Positions 1 to 12,312 of a DNA stretch of 64,000 bases are shown piece by piece. A program made the translations under genes and the position numbers. The DNA lies in the NCBI GenBank assembly GCA_026826555.1, contig JAKSZT010005175.1:2796183-2860182 (forward strand), given 5' to 3'. The notes under the pieces were generated by a model, which saw nothing but the letters and a program-made list of their open reading frames with translations, made no database searches and was not told the DNA's origin. The stretch is from Tolypeutes matacus (Eukaryota; Chordata; Mammalia; Cingulata; Chlamyphoridae). The first letter of the stretch is position 1; each line of letters starts with the position of its first letter.

Positions 1-338
1 AGAGAATAGATGTTCTTTAATTTATCTTTCTTAGCTTGAAGATCAAGAAGAGTGGATGAGGTATTGTAGCTGGAAATACTGCTGGGAGAGTGATACTTAA
101 GATATTTTTTAAATATTGTAGTTTGCTGAGGTCAGCTGGAACTAATTCCTTCTCTTATTGGTACAATGACAGTTTTTATAAAAGGCTAATCTCAGCAGCC
201 TCCACCATATTACTTAGTTCATTGTAACAGATGTCAGTCACAATCCCCACCCCCCACAGTGGGACTCCTGTTGCATGGCCTGAAATGCAAGGTATGTACT
301 CTAGAAGATTTAGTAAGTGTTCCATGTATCTGTGATTA
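1..338. other. unrecognised AT-rich non-coding DNA
   Basis: No open frame, RNA gene or clear repeat was recognised here. The sequence runs directly into an old L1 3' fragment, so it may be decayed repeat. Confidence 0.4.
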
Positions 339-455
339 TACAACAAATAACCACATTCAAATACATAATTCAGTGCTGTTAATTAAATTCACAGTGTTGT
401 GCTATCATCACCACCATCCATAACTAAAACTTCTCTATCAACCTGAATAGAACAT
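339..455 (-). mobile_element. old L1M-type 3' UTR fragment
   Basis: Read on the plus strand, this stretch contains ACATTCA, TTAAATTCACAGTGTTGTGC and ATCATCACCACCATCCAT in the order typical of the minus-strand 3' UTR of old mammalian L1M elements. It is short and diverged and carries no coding sequence. The subfamily is not assignable by eye; the recognition rests on the conserved CACCACCATCC block. Confidence 0.5.
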
Positions 456-3027
456 CTGGTCCTCTTCATTGATAATTTCTGGATTTTAATCGTGTTCCTT
501 TGGGTGGGCAATGATTTCCTTTTTTTTGTTTGTCTTGCAATCTTCTATTGCACCCTGTACATTTTAATGTTTTAAAGTGTTAATTCTGGGATTTAGTCCC
601 TGAGCTTTCTGTGGCTGAGGTTTCAGTACAATTAGTGATATCGCAGAGATTTTCTTGATTGCCAAGAGCAAATCAAAACAAACAAACCAAGGCAAAAATA
701 CCTTTCCCTGTCTTTCAAATTGGCTTTGTTTTGGCTACTGGTCTCCTTTAAGGCTCTTATCAAGAAGATCAGCTCCAGGCAAAGAGGAATTCCAGAGCCT
801 TCTTTGTCTTATCTAAATCCGCAGGAGCCAGAGCCAGGGATCCTGCTTCTTTTCCAGGTATTGTGTTTGCTAGAGGCCTTAGGAGTTTCCTGTTTACAGT
901 TTTTATATAGTTCCAGTGAATGCTCATTCGGCTCCATTTGAAATTGACCTCTTCCCTATCCTGGGTACTTTCTTGGGTGAATTAATGCAGGTAGTCCTTG
1001 TGCTAGGCCATTTCAGCTTAATCCTTTCACACATTTCCCCAGCTGTTTGCAAGGTGCTTCTCTGCCCTCAGGACAAACTCTGGGAGGGTGAGCCCATGAC
1101 AAGTTCCTTAGCTCAGTTCCTCACACTACCATCCTACAGACATACAGGAACACTGGTATATACTCTGGAAGAGGGTCATGGAGCCACAATTGAACAAAGC
1201 CACCATGGGAGTACAAGGGAGCACCACCTTGCATTGTGGAGAGAGTGGGGACAAGGCCAGTAATAGTGCCAGGAGATTCTCTTGTTTTTGAAGCTGAGCT
1301 TTCTTCATGCTTAATACAGCCCTTTAACTGCTCTCCATTGTTTTGGGGACTGTTATTGTCCTTAAGATCCCTCTGACACTTTCACCAGTGTGGGTTGGAA
1401 AAATGGCTGCTGGCCTCCATTGATATGAGGTAGCTGATCAAAAGTAGATATCTGTGATCAGACCACACCCACCCAGAGTTTGGAAGAACAGGTCTTTATG
1501 TCCCACCTGGCAACAGCAACTTGAACCAACAGCTGGAGATTCATTCCCCACTGCTGTCTGCCATGAGGCTGGGGGAAAGGAGATGATAACCCCAGCAGGG
1601 AGGGAGAAACACCAGTATTTGTCACAATTTATCAGCCTCTTCATTCCACTCATTTATTAGATGCTGCATGGTGTTCCATTAGACTCTGGAGTTTCAAAGT
1701 GGTTAATATGGATAGTTCCTGCTACTTCAATAGTTATTTTGGTGATGGGACTGACTTTTGCATCTTCCTGCTCTACCATCCTCCCAAGATGACTCTTCCC
1801 TCCCTGTGGTATTGGTGGAGATCCTTCCCTCACATTCTGCTGGCAAAAGGTATGGTTTGGAGCATTGACTTAATCACATGTTTGTCACTTTGGCAGAGAT
1901 GGCTGGAGCCTGGACTCTGTCAGCTGTGAGTGTTGACAAGAGAGCCTACACATGGCTTCTCCAGCACATCATTGTTAATGAAGTTAATCTTTTTACATGG
2001 AGGCTCAGGGCTCCAGTAGTAAATATTCCACTGAACAAGGAAGAAACTGCATGGTCTTTTAGCCATTTTTAAAACCTTGGAAGTCACACAGCAGTACTCT
2101 ATTGGCTGAAGTGTCACAAGCCTAGCCTGATTAAAGAGATGTCACAGATTCCCACATCATAAGAGCAGAAGGGTTAAAAATATTTGATGCCCTGATTAAA
2201 AACTGCTCCAGGTGGATCCATCCATTTTTTGAGCTTACTTGCTTCTCAAAGTTTGTAGTCTGAAGATTGTTCTTCTGGGAGCTTCTTCACTTACTCTTCA
2301 CTCTGGTATTTCATTTGCAAAATGGAAATTCAAAACTCTTGTCCTTCCTTCCATTGCTTACAGAATTGCCACAAAATATCTGGCATTTGTATAAAATAGT
2401 TTTATTAAGCTTTTCTAGTAGTAATATATATTTATCCTACTTCATTTCTTACTAATTTTATGGAAATTTAAAGGTAAAATGTAGTTGGACGTCTATGCAG
2501 AAACAAATGTTTTCATATGGAACCTGAAGTAGAAACAATATTCTAAACCATGTTTAGGGGTAAAATGTTTTTATTTTTGTTTTTGTTTTTTTAAGACAAA
2601 TTGAATTTAAAGTACCTGAGAGATATTCACAGGAAAATATCTAACTGCTTTCTAGAGTCATGACTAGATTTATTTATTGAAACTCAAGTTTTAATATTGT
2701 ATTAGGCTCAGCTAGTTTCTCTGAATGAAAAGATATAAGTTTCCTTTCTTTTAAATTCTTCTTTAATTAAGAAAAGTAAATAGTCTTAAGCAGAAGATAC
2801 ACAGCTCCTACCACAATTGGTTGTACATAATTGAAACAATGTATTAGGAATCATTATTATAAACTATGTGAGAACTCCAAGGGTCTCTGGGAAACTGAAA
2901 TGTTTATTTGTTTTTAAAATTACTTGTTCTAAAGACAAGGAGAGAAAAAAGAAAAGCAAAACTCATGCAAATTGAGCCTTATTCACCTCGATTCTTTCAT
3001 TATTTTATTCATTCATTTGTTGATTTA
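456..3027. other. non-coding DNA, possible old LINE relics
   Basis: About 2.6 kb without a supportable gene. The stretch near 470-640 (GATAATTTCTGG, TTTTAATGTTTTAAAGTG) loosely resembles non-coding parts of old L1M or HAL1 elements. Small open frames at 720-941, 916-1263 and 1454-1660 have no recognisable domain, overlap on both strands and show no coding signature. 2160-2900 is plain AT-rich sequence. Confidence 0.4.
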
Positions 3028-3039
3028 ATCATTAGTACA

Positions 3040-3163
3040 GGGGAGTGGCTGTGGCTCAATCAGTGGGGCTCCCGTTTACCATATGGGAGGCCCGGGGTTG
3101 GCTGAGCGCAAGCAGCAGGGGGGGGGGATAAATGAATAAATAAATAAAATCTTTTAAAAAAAT
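3040..3163 (+). mobile_element. tRNA-derived xenarthran (DAS-like) SINE, internally deleted
   Basis: The element begins GGGGAGTGGCTGTGGCTCA, continues with a tRNA-like A-box region and CATATGGGAGGCC, and ends in AATAAATAAATAAAATC plus an A-run. A 12-bp target duplication (ATCATTAGTACA) flanks it exactly at 3028-3039 and 3164-3175, which proves insertion by L1-type target-primed reverse transcription. The usual B-box (GGTTCNANTCC) is missing: after GGGGTTG the sequence jumps to the tail, which is also disrupted by a run of Gs. With no B-box this copy could not be transcribed by RNA polymerase III. Confidence 0.88.
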
Positions 3164-3189
3164 ATCATTAGTACATCAGTTTATCCATC

Positions 3190-3600
3190 TGACTATCCAT
3201 TCATTAAAATTTTGAGAGTCTAGAAGTTCAATCTCAAGTTATTGGCAGGGCTTCCTTTCCCATGGAGTCTGTAGGCTTCCTGCATTCCTCCATCACATTG
3301 TGATCTATCTTTCCTTATGCATGTTCCTCTGATTTCTGTTGGCTTCTCCTTTCTAATGACTAACTGTGTCCAAATTTCCCTTCCTTATAAGGACTCCAGT
3401 TATATGGATAAATGCCCACCAGGATGTGGTATGGCCTTATCAAAAGGATTTTAGAATATATTACTCACAAATGAATCCACACCTTAACTAATAATAACAC
3501 CTTCAAAGGTCCTATTTACAAATCAGTTTACAGCCACAGGAATGCAGATTATTACCTGAGCATGTCTTTTGTGGGGGACATGATTCAGTCTCCAAGACTG
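3190..3600 (-). mobile_element. MaLR-like (MLT/MST-type) solo LTR remnant
   Basis: Read on the plus strand the order of blocks is that of a reversed MaLR LTR: TCTAGAAGTTCAATCTCAAG, GGCAGGGCTTCC, TCCAAATTTCCCTTCCTTAT, AAGGACTCCAG, then GGGGGACATGATTCAGTC near 3573-3590. In the sense direction the last block corresponds to the LTR start (GAATCATGTCCCCCACAAAA). No internal coding region is attached. The subfamily is not assigned. Confidence 0.6.
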
Positions 3601-4162
3601 GCCTATCCCACTATTTGGGAGTCAGGATGGACAGTAAGAGGAAACTTCCTGAACACTTAAGTTCATAATTAAAGGCTAAATAAATTTAGCTAATGGTAGG
3701 GGTTTGAAGACAAGTGTTCCATGATGACAAAATATCACAAGTGAAATTTCAGTGGAAGGAGAGAGAGTAACTCATTCAATGGCCCAAAAGATATTCAGAG
3801 AGAATAGTTCATTAGCAGGATGACAAAAACTGCTCCTGGAGAGTTATCAGATCATGGATGACCTTGTAGGCTATGCTTTGAAGCTTAAACTTTATCTTCA
3901 AGGAATTGGAGACAGGGTCTTTGAGGAGAAGGGCAGGGGAGTAATTATGTTTGATTTTTGGAAAAATTATCCCAGGCTTTTCTGTGGAGAACATAGTGAA
4001 AGGTGCAAAGTTAGAGCAAGGAGACCAGTTAGGCAGGTGTCCCAGGGAAAGGGGATGGAGAGAAATGAACTAGGTACATTACTTATGTTAGAAGCTCATA
4101 TTTTTTTAGAAGAGTTAAAACATGTTTTCTCTGTAAGATTGAACTCAACATCAGAGTATTTC
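3601..4162. other. unrecognised non-coding DNA
   Basis: No gene or known repeat recognised. A 122-codon frame overlapping 3854-4222 is lysine-rich without a domain, and part of it is simply the tandem repeat that follows, so it is not called. Confidence 0.4.
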
Positions 4163-4218
4163 TTAACAACATTAGGGTATTCCTTAACAACATTAGGGTA
4201 TTCCATTAGGGTACTTCC
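4163..4218. repeat. short tandem repeat, 21-bp unit
   Basis: Two perfect copies of a 21-bp unit (TTAACAACATTAGGGTATTCC) lie at 4163-4183 and 4184-4204, followed by a 14-bp degenerate part-copy to 4218. The repeat runs directly into the inverted repeat at 4214-4249. Confidence 0.95.
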
Positions 4219-4249
4219 TTAAGTGTTGAGACTGTAACACTTAAGGAAG
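4214..4249. repeat. perfect 14-bp inverted repeat (hairpin)
   Basis: Arms CTTCCTTAAGTGTT (4214-4227) and AACACTTAAGGAAG (4236-4249) are perfectly complementary around an 8-nt loop. It overlaps the end of the 21-bp tandem array, so the two may share an origin in one replication or repair event. Confidence 0.92.
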
Positions 4250-5907
4250 CACATTTCCTGAATCCTATTTTTAATAAACAATGTTAATAATGGTTGAAAT
4301 TTGAATCTACAAATTTTATATTTCATGATGTTAAAATATGTAATCTTCCTTTGGTTCCTGTGTTGTCCAGTTATAACCACCAAATATTTAAGAAGTATTC
4401 TAATATAAATTCAATATTAGAAGATAATCTATAGGAAATTCCATAGTACATAAAAAAATGCTCATCATTTTTCTTTTGTTAACTACTAGATTGAGTAGAA
4501 AACACAATTACCAAGTCCTTTGAGGCTTAGTGAACATATAATAGTAATTTCTTAAACCAAATGTCTCCTGAATCATCCCTCATACCAATAATCCACTCTA
4601 TTTTTCTAGGCATGAGAAGAACAGAGGAAAAAAAATCAAAGAAAGTAATTTTGAACTGTTGTTTATTTTAAATATACAGAAAGATTTGTTGAAATGGTAT
4701 GTCTGTCTCAAATATCACCTCTTCCGAGTGTACCTCCTGTTTTGTTTTGGTTACTTAGCTGTTAACTTGAAGAATGATAAGCAATCTGACTGATAATATG
4801 GAATAATTGGACTCAGGTTAGCTGTGGTTTATTCCAAGTGGGTATGACAGAGAAGTCTAGTTACTGGTCTTCATAGCAATCATGAGATGTCTGTTGATGG
4901 GAGATATAACTGTGTCACATGGCGTGCATCTGCTTAGTATTCCTTGAGGATACCTGCTTTTAGCCCTAATTGAGATATTCAGCACTGCAGCAGCCAATCT
5001 CTGGGGGCTCTGCAGAATCCAGGCACTTGTTTGCCAAGCAGAGCTGAAATAACTGTTGTTTATTTACAACCTCTGGCCTTGTCTTGAAACATTCTGCAAC
5101 AAAACTAGGTTAACAACTTCAAGTTAATGTAAATACTCTGAAATGAAAGTGCTGGTGCTGAACTGCAAACATGGCTAGGCAAAGAAGAGAAATGGGAAGG
5201 GGTCAAGGCACAGACCACACCCAGACTCCAAAGTCCATGAAACATTCTTTTAGGGAAAGTTTGAAAATGGTTGTTGGTCAGTGCTTGATGCTATGAATGG
5301 TGTCTTCTATAGGCTTGTCATTTTCATTATTTGGACACATAATATCTCAAGGTGTACCTGGAAATTTCATTTGTTAATCATTGTGTGAAATGGAGGTATC
5401 ATATCACACAGTTGTTTTCTGAAGAGATTTCTAAGTAGCATGCTTATATTTTTTAAATTACCAACACTTCCATTAGTATTTTTTACTCCAAGTAAATAAA
5501 CTCTCAAGAAATTATTTTGAATCAAGCTATTTCTGAATCTGGACAAAGAAAGCTGAGGGAATACATGCAGTAACTATTTTATGTTTATTTTGCTTCACAC
5601 ATTGCAAATTGCTAAGAGAAGAGCAAATGCTTTAATTAAAAGGGACAATGTTCTATGGAAAAACAATTGCTATGCTTGCTAACTGAATCTAATGTGTTGC
5701 ATATCCAAAGTGGGGCTTTAATATATGCTATCATTTTTAATGCCAAATGAACCAGAAGTGTCTGTGACTGCATATTTACTCAGTATAATTGATAGAAATG
5801 TTTAATTAAATATTATGAAGGATAGTTCTCTAGCTTTCTCTATCAGACAATTTGAAACCACAAGCTTCTGAGATTAGTCTCATATAATTAGATTAAATTA
5901 CTCAAAG
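4250..5907. other. unrecognised non-coding DNA
   Basis: AT-rich unique-looking sequence with no open frame above background and no repeat that I recognise. Confidence 0.4.
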
Positions 5908-6252
5908 AGGGAAGCAGATGTGGCTCAGGTGACTGAGCTCCTGCCTACCACATGGGAGGTCTGAGTTTGGTTCTTGGAGCCTCCTAAAGAAGATGGCCTG
6001 ATACAATAAAATGAGGCAGTGAGATGATGCAACCAAGAGACACAGGCAGGAAACACAATGAAAGATGCAATAAAGCAGGGAGTGAAGGTGGCTCAGACAA
6101 TTATGTGCCTGCTTTCCACATGGGAGGTCCTGGGTTTAGTTCCTGGTACTTCCCAAAAAATGAAGACCAGTACACAGCAAACAGACACAGGACATGCAAA
6201 CAATGAGGGGGTGGGGAGAAATAAATAAATCAAATAAATCTTTTTTAAAAAA
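5908..6252 (+). mobile_element. dimeric tRNA-derived SINE (DAS-like)
   Basis: Two related monomers stand head to tail. Monomer 1 (about 5908-6077) opens GGGAAGCAGATGTGGCTCAG and holds CCACATGGGAGGTC and GTTTGGTTCTTGGAGCC. Monomer 2 (about 6078-6252) opens GGGAGTGAAGGTGGCTCAG, repeats CCACATGGGAGGTC and GTTTAGTTCCTGG, and ends in AATAAATAAATCAAATAAATC plus an A-run. Each has an A-box-like TGGCTCAG and a degenerate B-box, as expected of a tRNA-derived polymerase III unit. No clear target duplication was found. It could be a true dimeric family or one SINE inserted at the tail of another. Confidence 0.8.
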
Positions 6253-6769
6253 GGACCCAAATAATGGAGAAACAATGCTGTCAAAACTCAAGATAGCTTT
6301 AAAATATGTTTGTTTATTGAAAAACAAAACTCTGCATAAGAATTTCCTTGGTTGTTTTCTCTAACCTCCTTTCTTCCTTCAACTGGCATCTACAGTGCAA
6401 AATCACTATAGGGGATAAGAACTGAAGAAAATATGGACCTTTCATCAAAGAGTTTATGGATTAGTAATAAAGGATTAATTGCCAAGTAAATAACACAGGG
6501 GAAAAAAAGCCACAGGGAAGAAGAAAGTATATTAAATTTTCAATTAAAAGTGAAAACCCCATTTGATGTATTTTGCATGTCAATTTTTTTTCCTGAATAA
6601 AGAAATAGGCTGCCTTAATTGATTTTATTTTAGACTCTCTATATTGCATGGTAAATAGAGGTAGATATTCATTAATAGTCTAATTGTAAATAGACCCCTG
6701 TAACAATGTTATCCATAAATTATAGCCATATAATGCTCAGGTTAAATATTCATATCTGTATTTTCATAT
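6253..6769. other. unrecognised non-coding DNA
   Basis: No gene or repeat recognised. Confidence 0.4.
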
Positions 6770-7043
6770 TTTAGCAACTGAGCAAAGGAAACAAGACCGA
6801 TGGTCAATGGAAGCCAGAAGGGAAAGAGAGGCCAGGAGAGATCACCTTGTGCATTGCCGTGTGACAGAGAAGTCCAGGGCCAAGAATCAATGGCAGTCAG
6901 TCCCAGAATGCTAATCTTCAGAAAAAAAACATAGCCTTGATGACACCTTGATTTGGACCTTTTCCTAGCCTCAAAACTGTGAGCTAATGAATTCCCATTG
7001 TTTAAGCCAACCTATTGCATGGTATTTGCTTGCACAGCGAAGG
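6770..7043 (+). mobile_element. 3' part of a MaLR/MLT1-type LTR
   Basis: The segment shows the standard 3' half of an MLT1 LTR: purine-rich GGAAGCCAGAAGGGAAAG, GATTTGGACCTTTTCCTAGC, CTCAAAACTGTGAGCTAATG, the AATTCCCATTGTTTAAGCCA block and a final GGTATTTG near 7020. The 5' half of the LTR was not recognised. No internal region is attached. Confidence 0.65.
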
Positions 7044-10000
7044 TAACCAAAACATCATGAAAGACTTTACTAGACTTTTGCTGAAGCAGGTATCATTAGG
7101 AAAGGGGGGTTTTATATATTCTGACATCTTAAAATATAAAAGCTTACTTATACAGGAAATTATCTGGATCTGTTTGATGATTTTTAAATTTATATTCATT
7201 GGACCTTATATAGAAAAAAAGAATAGTCCAAGAATACCAACATGTCATAAGATGATTTAAAGAATTTTGAGTGGAAAAAGGTCTTCATTCTAATGAAAGG
7301 CAAAGGAAGAGAATTGTAATCTTAAATATTGTGTGGCTTAAGGATACATATTTCAATGTCTTTTTTATCATTAGCCTTCATTAATATTTTTTTAATTGAA
7401 ATAACTTTTGGAATTTTAATAATCTAATCAGTGTTAATGATTACATAATTGAAAGTAGCCAAATGAATGGCTAAAGTTGAAGCACCAAAATTCAGATGTC
7501 TCATTGTATTTATAAGGAGCTCTGAAAAAATAGAGTATCTGACAGATTTAAGGGTAGTTTTTGCCTCTTTATTTCTTCTTCTATTACATAATCTTGCCCA
7601 GGAATTATAGCTATTTTTGTAAATTTCCTTTTCATGGTGAATTCATCATTTTTAAAGAAATTTACTATGTGAGACTCCTTAATCATAGTTGCTGTCACCA
7701 TGGCAACTTGTTGCCATTAACAGTGCCAGAGCCATGGATTTTATTCCCAGAATTGACTCCTTAATATTATACCATTTCATGATTCCAAGTACACCCCAGC
7801 CAATGTATCCCAGGTGTATGTTTCTACAGAAACTATGAGAGGTATTATAAATGGATTCACCTACTCCATAGCAATTTAGTGTACAGCACTCCAAAGTGTG
7901 TCCTGTAGATCTCTGCTTATAAATCCTGTAAGTGCTGTTAAAAATGCAGCTGGAGGAGCCACAAAGACAAACTGCTGAATAAAAATTTCTGGGAGTCCTA
8001 GAAATTGCATATCAAGCAAGCATGTCAAATATAGTCTGCTCACTGTAGGAGAAGAAACATAATGGCATCTTTTCTTATGGAGGTCAGCATATTATTATTA
8101 AACCTATTAGTGATAAATGGCTGACCATTCAAATGCTTCCTTCAAATCCCAATGGTTTCTTAATTACCCATGGAGTAAAGAGTTTCCTAGAATTTAATGG
8201 AGCAGTTCTGATTGGTAAAAGGAGATACCCTTCTACGGTCCATTCAAATAGCCAAATGGTATAAAGGAAATGGTTTGTTCAATTAACTGTCCAATCAAAT
8301 AGGCATACATAAGCATTTTTGTACTTCACTTTCCCTGAAACAGTCATTTTTCACCAGTATTACCCAATTGAAAGTGGTGGTGTAGATAGAAAAAAATCAG
8401 AAAGAGTGAGAGAATCTACAATTTAGAGTCAGTCCAGGAATCAGAAGTATATGAGTTTCTATTTCTTTTGTATAGCAGGATAGAAAAATGCCTGAGAAAT
8501 CTAAACAAGTAATAATATCTGGTATAAAAATATTGTTTCATCTTTCTTTGAGTATACATTTTCATTGTTTCCTTATGCCTGGAAGGTATATGGTATTTAC
8601 CTCTTGAAGGGCAGTGTCTGCAACAATTAATTAACATACATAATTTCTTTTCAGAGCTGCCTTTTGCAAAGGAACCAAATGATATGACAACATACAAGCA
8701 TTTAGTCCTTTTCTGTTAAGCATATCCTAAACACTAATAGTAATTTAGTGGGTTGCAAAATATACTTTACACTAAAGAAGTTAAGAATATTGAAAGAAAG
8801 ATGGAACTTGGCATCAGGTCATTTGACATCTTAGGTTTAGGTTAAAAACTCAGATTTTTCTGAAGCCAAACAACACTAAATTTTTATTTTCTGAGAGAAA
8901 ATATGCCTACTAAACACTGCTTTCTGGAACTAAAATTCAGACATTTTAACAAGAAGTTGTTGACCTTTCCCTCCTTTTTTATGCAAAGGAGAGCAGTGGG
9001 AAATGAACAAATTATAAATCCAACAAGTACACAATGTGAACATAGATTTCAAAACCCTTTTGAAATTGAAGACTAGGTGGGGCCATTGCTTTGGTACTTT
9101 CAGTCACATAAAATAATCTGTTCTTTTTATTTTCATCCCCTTAGAACACTTGGTTTTGGACAAATGTGCAGAGGATTCTGTTAAGTTATAAGAGTGACTC
9201 ATTTTAAAGTTTAATGGATGAGAAGCAATTAGCCTCTAAATTCAGGTCTGATTATTGAAGTCAGTTTATCTTTTGGTTTAGAACAATGTAACTAGACATT
9301 TCAATGCATAAGTATGTCCACTAGTGGATAATTAGAGCTGTCAGTTTAAATAGTCAATTGAAGAGGCAGGTTAAACTGAAATTGGTAGTGTCTCTGTGAC
9401 CTTGTGCTTAGAAACATTTCTCTGGAAATACAATTGCAAGCTTTAAATTGGTTAGGAAATTTACAGAATCTAATTCTGACTAAACTCCTAATAATTATAT
9501 GCTTTTATATACATCACAAAAGATTGACCCATAAAAAGATGGATACTGCATAGATATTCTAGATTGGCAGTAATAAATTGTATTCAGATAATCAAAAGGA
9601 GCAAACAAATTTTGTTGATTATAATATGATTTTGAAATAGAGTCCTAATCAGAAAGAACAACAAAAGAAAATACTATACAGAGTTTTTTTGTAGAAACTT
9701 TCAACTCATCATTTATTTTTCTTTTCGATTTTATGTGCATGTATATGATATCTGGAAGAATTGTGGTTCTCACCTGAGCATGAAAATAGCAGCTTCCTAT
9801 TTGATGGTGAATTAGTCAATTTTAATGATGTTTACTGATTCTGAGGTTCCTTGTCCAAAGTGCCTGCTGCCATGGCAAACAGGTATGTGGAAAGTATATT
9901 AGGCTAAAAGCAAACATTTGCATGGAAAAAAAAACACTACATTTTCCCTATTTGTATTTGTATTTAATTGTGTGAGTGTTAGTGAGAGGTGAGGTGAGAC

Positions 10001-10829
10001 ATAATTAACACATACCATCAAGAGTTTCTCAGAGCTAAGACCTGGTGGAGCATTCCTAGTGTAACCTCAGTCTGTAAATAGCAGCTGGGGGCATGTTAAC
10101 TCTAAGTCAAGCAAGAGAACTAAGGCAGGGGCTTTAAATAGGTGTGGCCAGCCAATTTAGGGAAAAAATATTGTTAACATTTTGATCCATATTTTGTATA
10201 AGATTAACTGTAATATGGTTTTTCTTGAGAAAACAAAATCATTTTTAGTAATTACATGGCATGATAGCATTTAATTTTGTACCATGGTTTATCTTTAAGG
10301 AAGCTTGTATGTTCCTAAGATTAAGAAAAATGTGAAAATGGTACAAAGAAAATATTTATAAGGATGAATAACCTCATTAATTGTACTTTAAATAATTTTC
10401 ACAGTACAAATATATTTATTTACCCCCCCGCCCAAGATATTATATTTTGCTTCTTTACAAGCTTTAATATGGCAATTTTCTACTACCATATAAAGTTAAG
10501 TCCAAAATCATATTAATGAAGTTAAACTAGATCAATGTAATCATTATCTAGTAACTAATTCATACTTTGCCAAAATTTACAGTAAGTAATATGATTTCTT
10601 GGATTGAGTCAATTTTTAGCTTTTTATTTCCTCTAATTTCCCTCCCACATTAGTACTTACTATTTAGAATATTGCAATAAATATTTACTTTTATTTTTAT
10701 TTGATGTTGATTTATAAACAAATAATTAGACCCCATGATAAGATGTTATTTTTCCTGACTTTGTTATAAAGGAATCCAAAAAATCTAACAGAGAGCAGAA
10801 TTAGACATCTTTAGACATTTCCCATTGTA
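7044..10829. other. unrecognised AT-rich non-coding DNA
   Basis: Nearly 3.8 kb without a supportable gene, RNA or recognised repeat. Open frames here are short (60-95 codons), occur on both strands and lack domain features. Confidence 0.4.
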
Positions 10830-12312
10830 TGTAGGTTCTATGTTAGGGGATATTTTGTCAAAAGATGGAGTTGCAATAAATAAAGAAGTATATAGACCAA
10901 ACAATAGACAGCTAAGTTGCATACTGAGCCCAAAGACTTTATCCTTTCCATGCAGTGTGGTGGCAGCACTCTTCCTGATCAATGTCGTGGAAGGCAAACT
11001 CTATCCAAGTGCTGGGGCAGATTCACCCTTTCTACACATATGGGGTGGGCCCATTCACTTCAAACGAAATGTCTTCAGCCCAGCCTCATCTTCTATGGTT
11101 CTAATCTTGTAGTGATTTTTCCTTCAATCTGTCCATTTTTCAGGACGGCAGTAGTTCCCTTCATCACAATTGTGGAAAAAAACTTGTCATTTTGCATATA
11201 GTTCACATGGGTTCAAACCATCAGACAAAATACCTTCCACAGAGTCTTCCTAGATAACAGAATTTCCAATTCTGACTTCACAGAAATTGCTGACTGGTTC
11301 CATGTTCAGGAAAACACTCGCATGGAGCACTATTCTCTGGGGATTCACTTTCTGGAAACTCAGAATTTGCCAAGTCATCAATTTCTGTTTCTTTCTTTCT
11401 TTCTTTCTTTCTTTTTTCTTTTGTCCTTAAGTGTTCAGTTCTCAGCTTATCCCTTTCTTCTTTCATTTCACTAAAATCTGCAAGGAGAAACCAGGTTGAA
11501 CTTTGAACACTTTGCTTGTAAATATCCCTTGCAAAATACCTGAGTTCATCACTTTCAAGTGATGCCTTCCATTCCACATCAAAACACAACTTTGAAAAAT
11601 TGTGATCCTTGTCACTATAAAACAAGGATCACCTTTCTTCTAGTTACCAATAACACAATCATTTCCTTCTACCTCTTCATCAGAAGTAACTTTATCATCC
11701 ATATTTCTACCCACAGTATTTTTAAAGAAAACTAAGTTTTTATATCATGCACCTCACATTTCTTCCAGCCTCTAACCATTACCAAATTCCAAAATTATTT
11801 TCACATTTTTGGTATTTGCAATAGGAATACCCCACTGTTCTGGTACCAAAATCTGTCTTAATTTCCTAGGCTGCTCATGCAAATATCGATGCCATGGCTC
11901 AGTTTAAACAATAGAAATTTCATGACTTATAGTTTTGAGGCTTAAACAAAGTCCAAATCAAGGCAATGCTTTCTCCCTAAAGACTGTGACATCCTGTGCC
12001 TGACTGCCAGGGATTCTAGGGTCCTTAGCTTGTCACATTGCAAGGCAAATGGTGGTTTTTCCTAGTCTCTCTTTAGTCTTGTGATACCAGCTTCTTCCCT
12101 CCTGCACTTTTTTCTCTCCATGTTTGAATTCATTCCACATATAAAGGACAAGAATGGGATTAACATCCATCTAGATTTGGCTGGTCCACACACATACATT
12201 AAATGATTAACCTCATCAAAAAATCATACATACAATGGGTTAACATCACAGGAATAGATTAGATTTAAGAACATGTTTTCCAAGTTCTAACTAATACAAC
12301 TCCTTTTTCTAC
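10830..12312 (-). mobile_element. MaLR-like internal fragment plus LTR, minus strand
   Basis: The right part (about 11870-12300) reads as a reversed MaLR-type LTR: TTAATTTCCTAGGCTGCTCA, later GGATTAACATCCATCTAGAT, CCTCATCAAAA, ATGGGTTAACATCACAGGAA and TAAGAACATG. The left part (about 10850-11860), including GGCAAACTCTATCCAAGTGC and TAGTGATTTTTCCTTCAATC, resembles the internal sequence of such elements in the same orientation. A 115-codon open stretch at 11278-11625 (minus) is lysine and glutamate rich, overlaps a TTTC microsatellite, and is not recognisable as Gag. The element is defective; no protease or polymerase region is seen. Confidence 0.5.
11388..11413. repeat. (TTTC)n microsatellite
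   Basis: About six uninterrupted TTTC units are followed by TTTTTTCTTTT. It accounts for the lysine/glutamate-rich stretch of the overlapping minus-strand open frame. Confidence 0.95.

Noticed and set aside
916..1263. 115-codon frame as a gene
   Set aside because: No domain, no coding bias, overlapped by frames on both strands in unrecognised non-coding sequence.
3854..4222. 122-codon plus-strand frame
   Set aside because: Its end is generated by the 21-bp tandem repeat and no family is recognised.
5908..6252. Functional tRNA genes in the SINE heads
   Set aside because: A- and B-box regions are degenerate and the heads do not fold as complete tRNAs; they are SINE promoters.
11278..11625. 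115-codon frame as a possible Gag remnant
   Set aside because: The lysine/glutamate-rich part comes from a TTTC microsatellite, and no Gag motif is visible.
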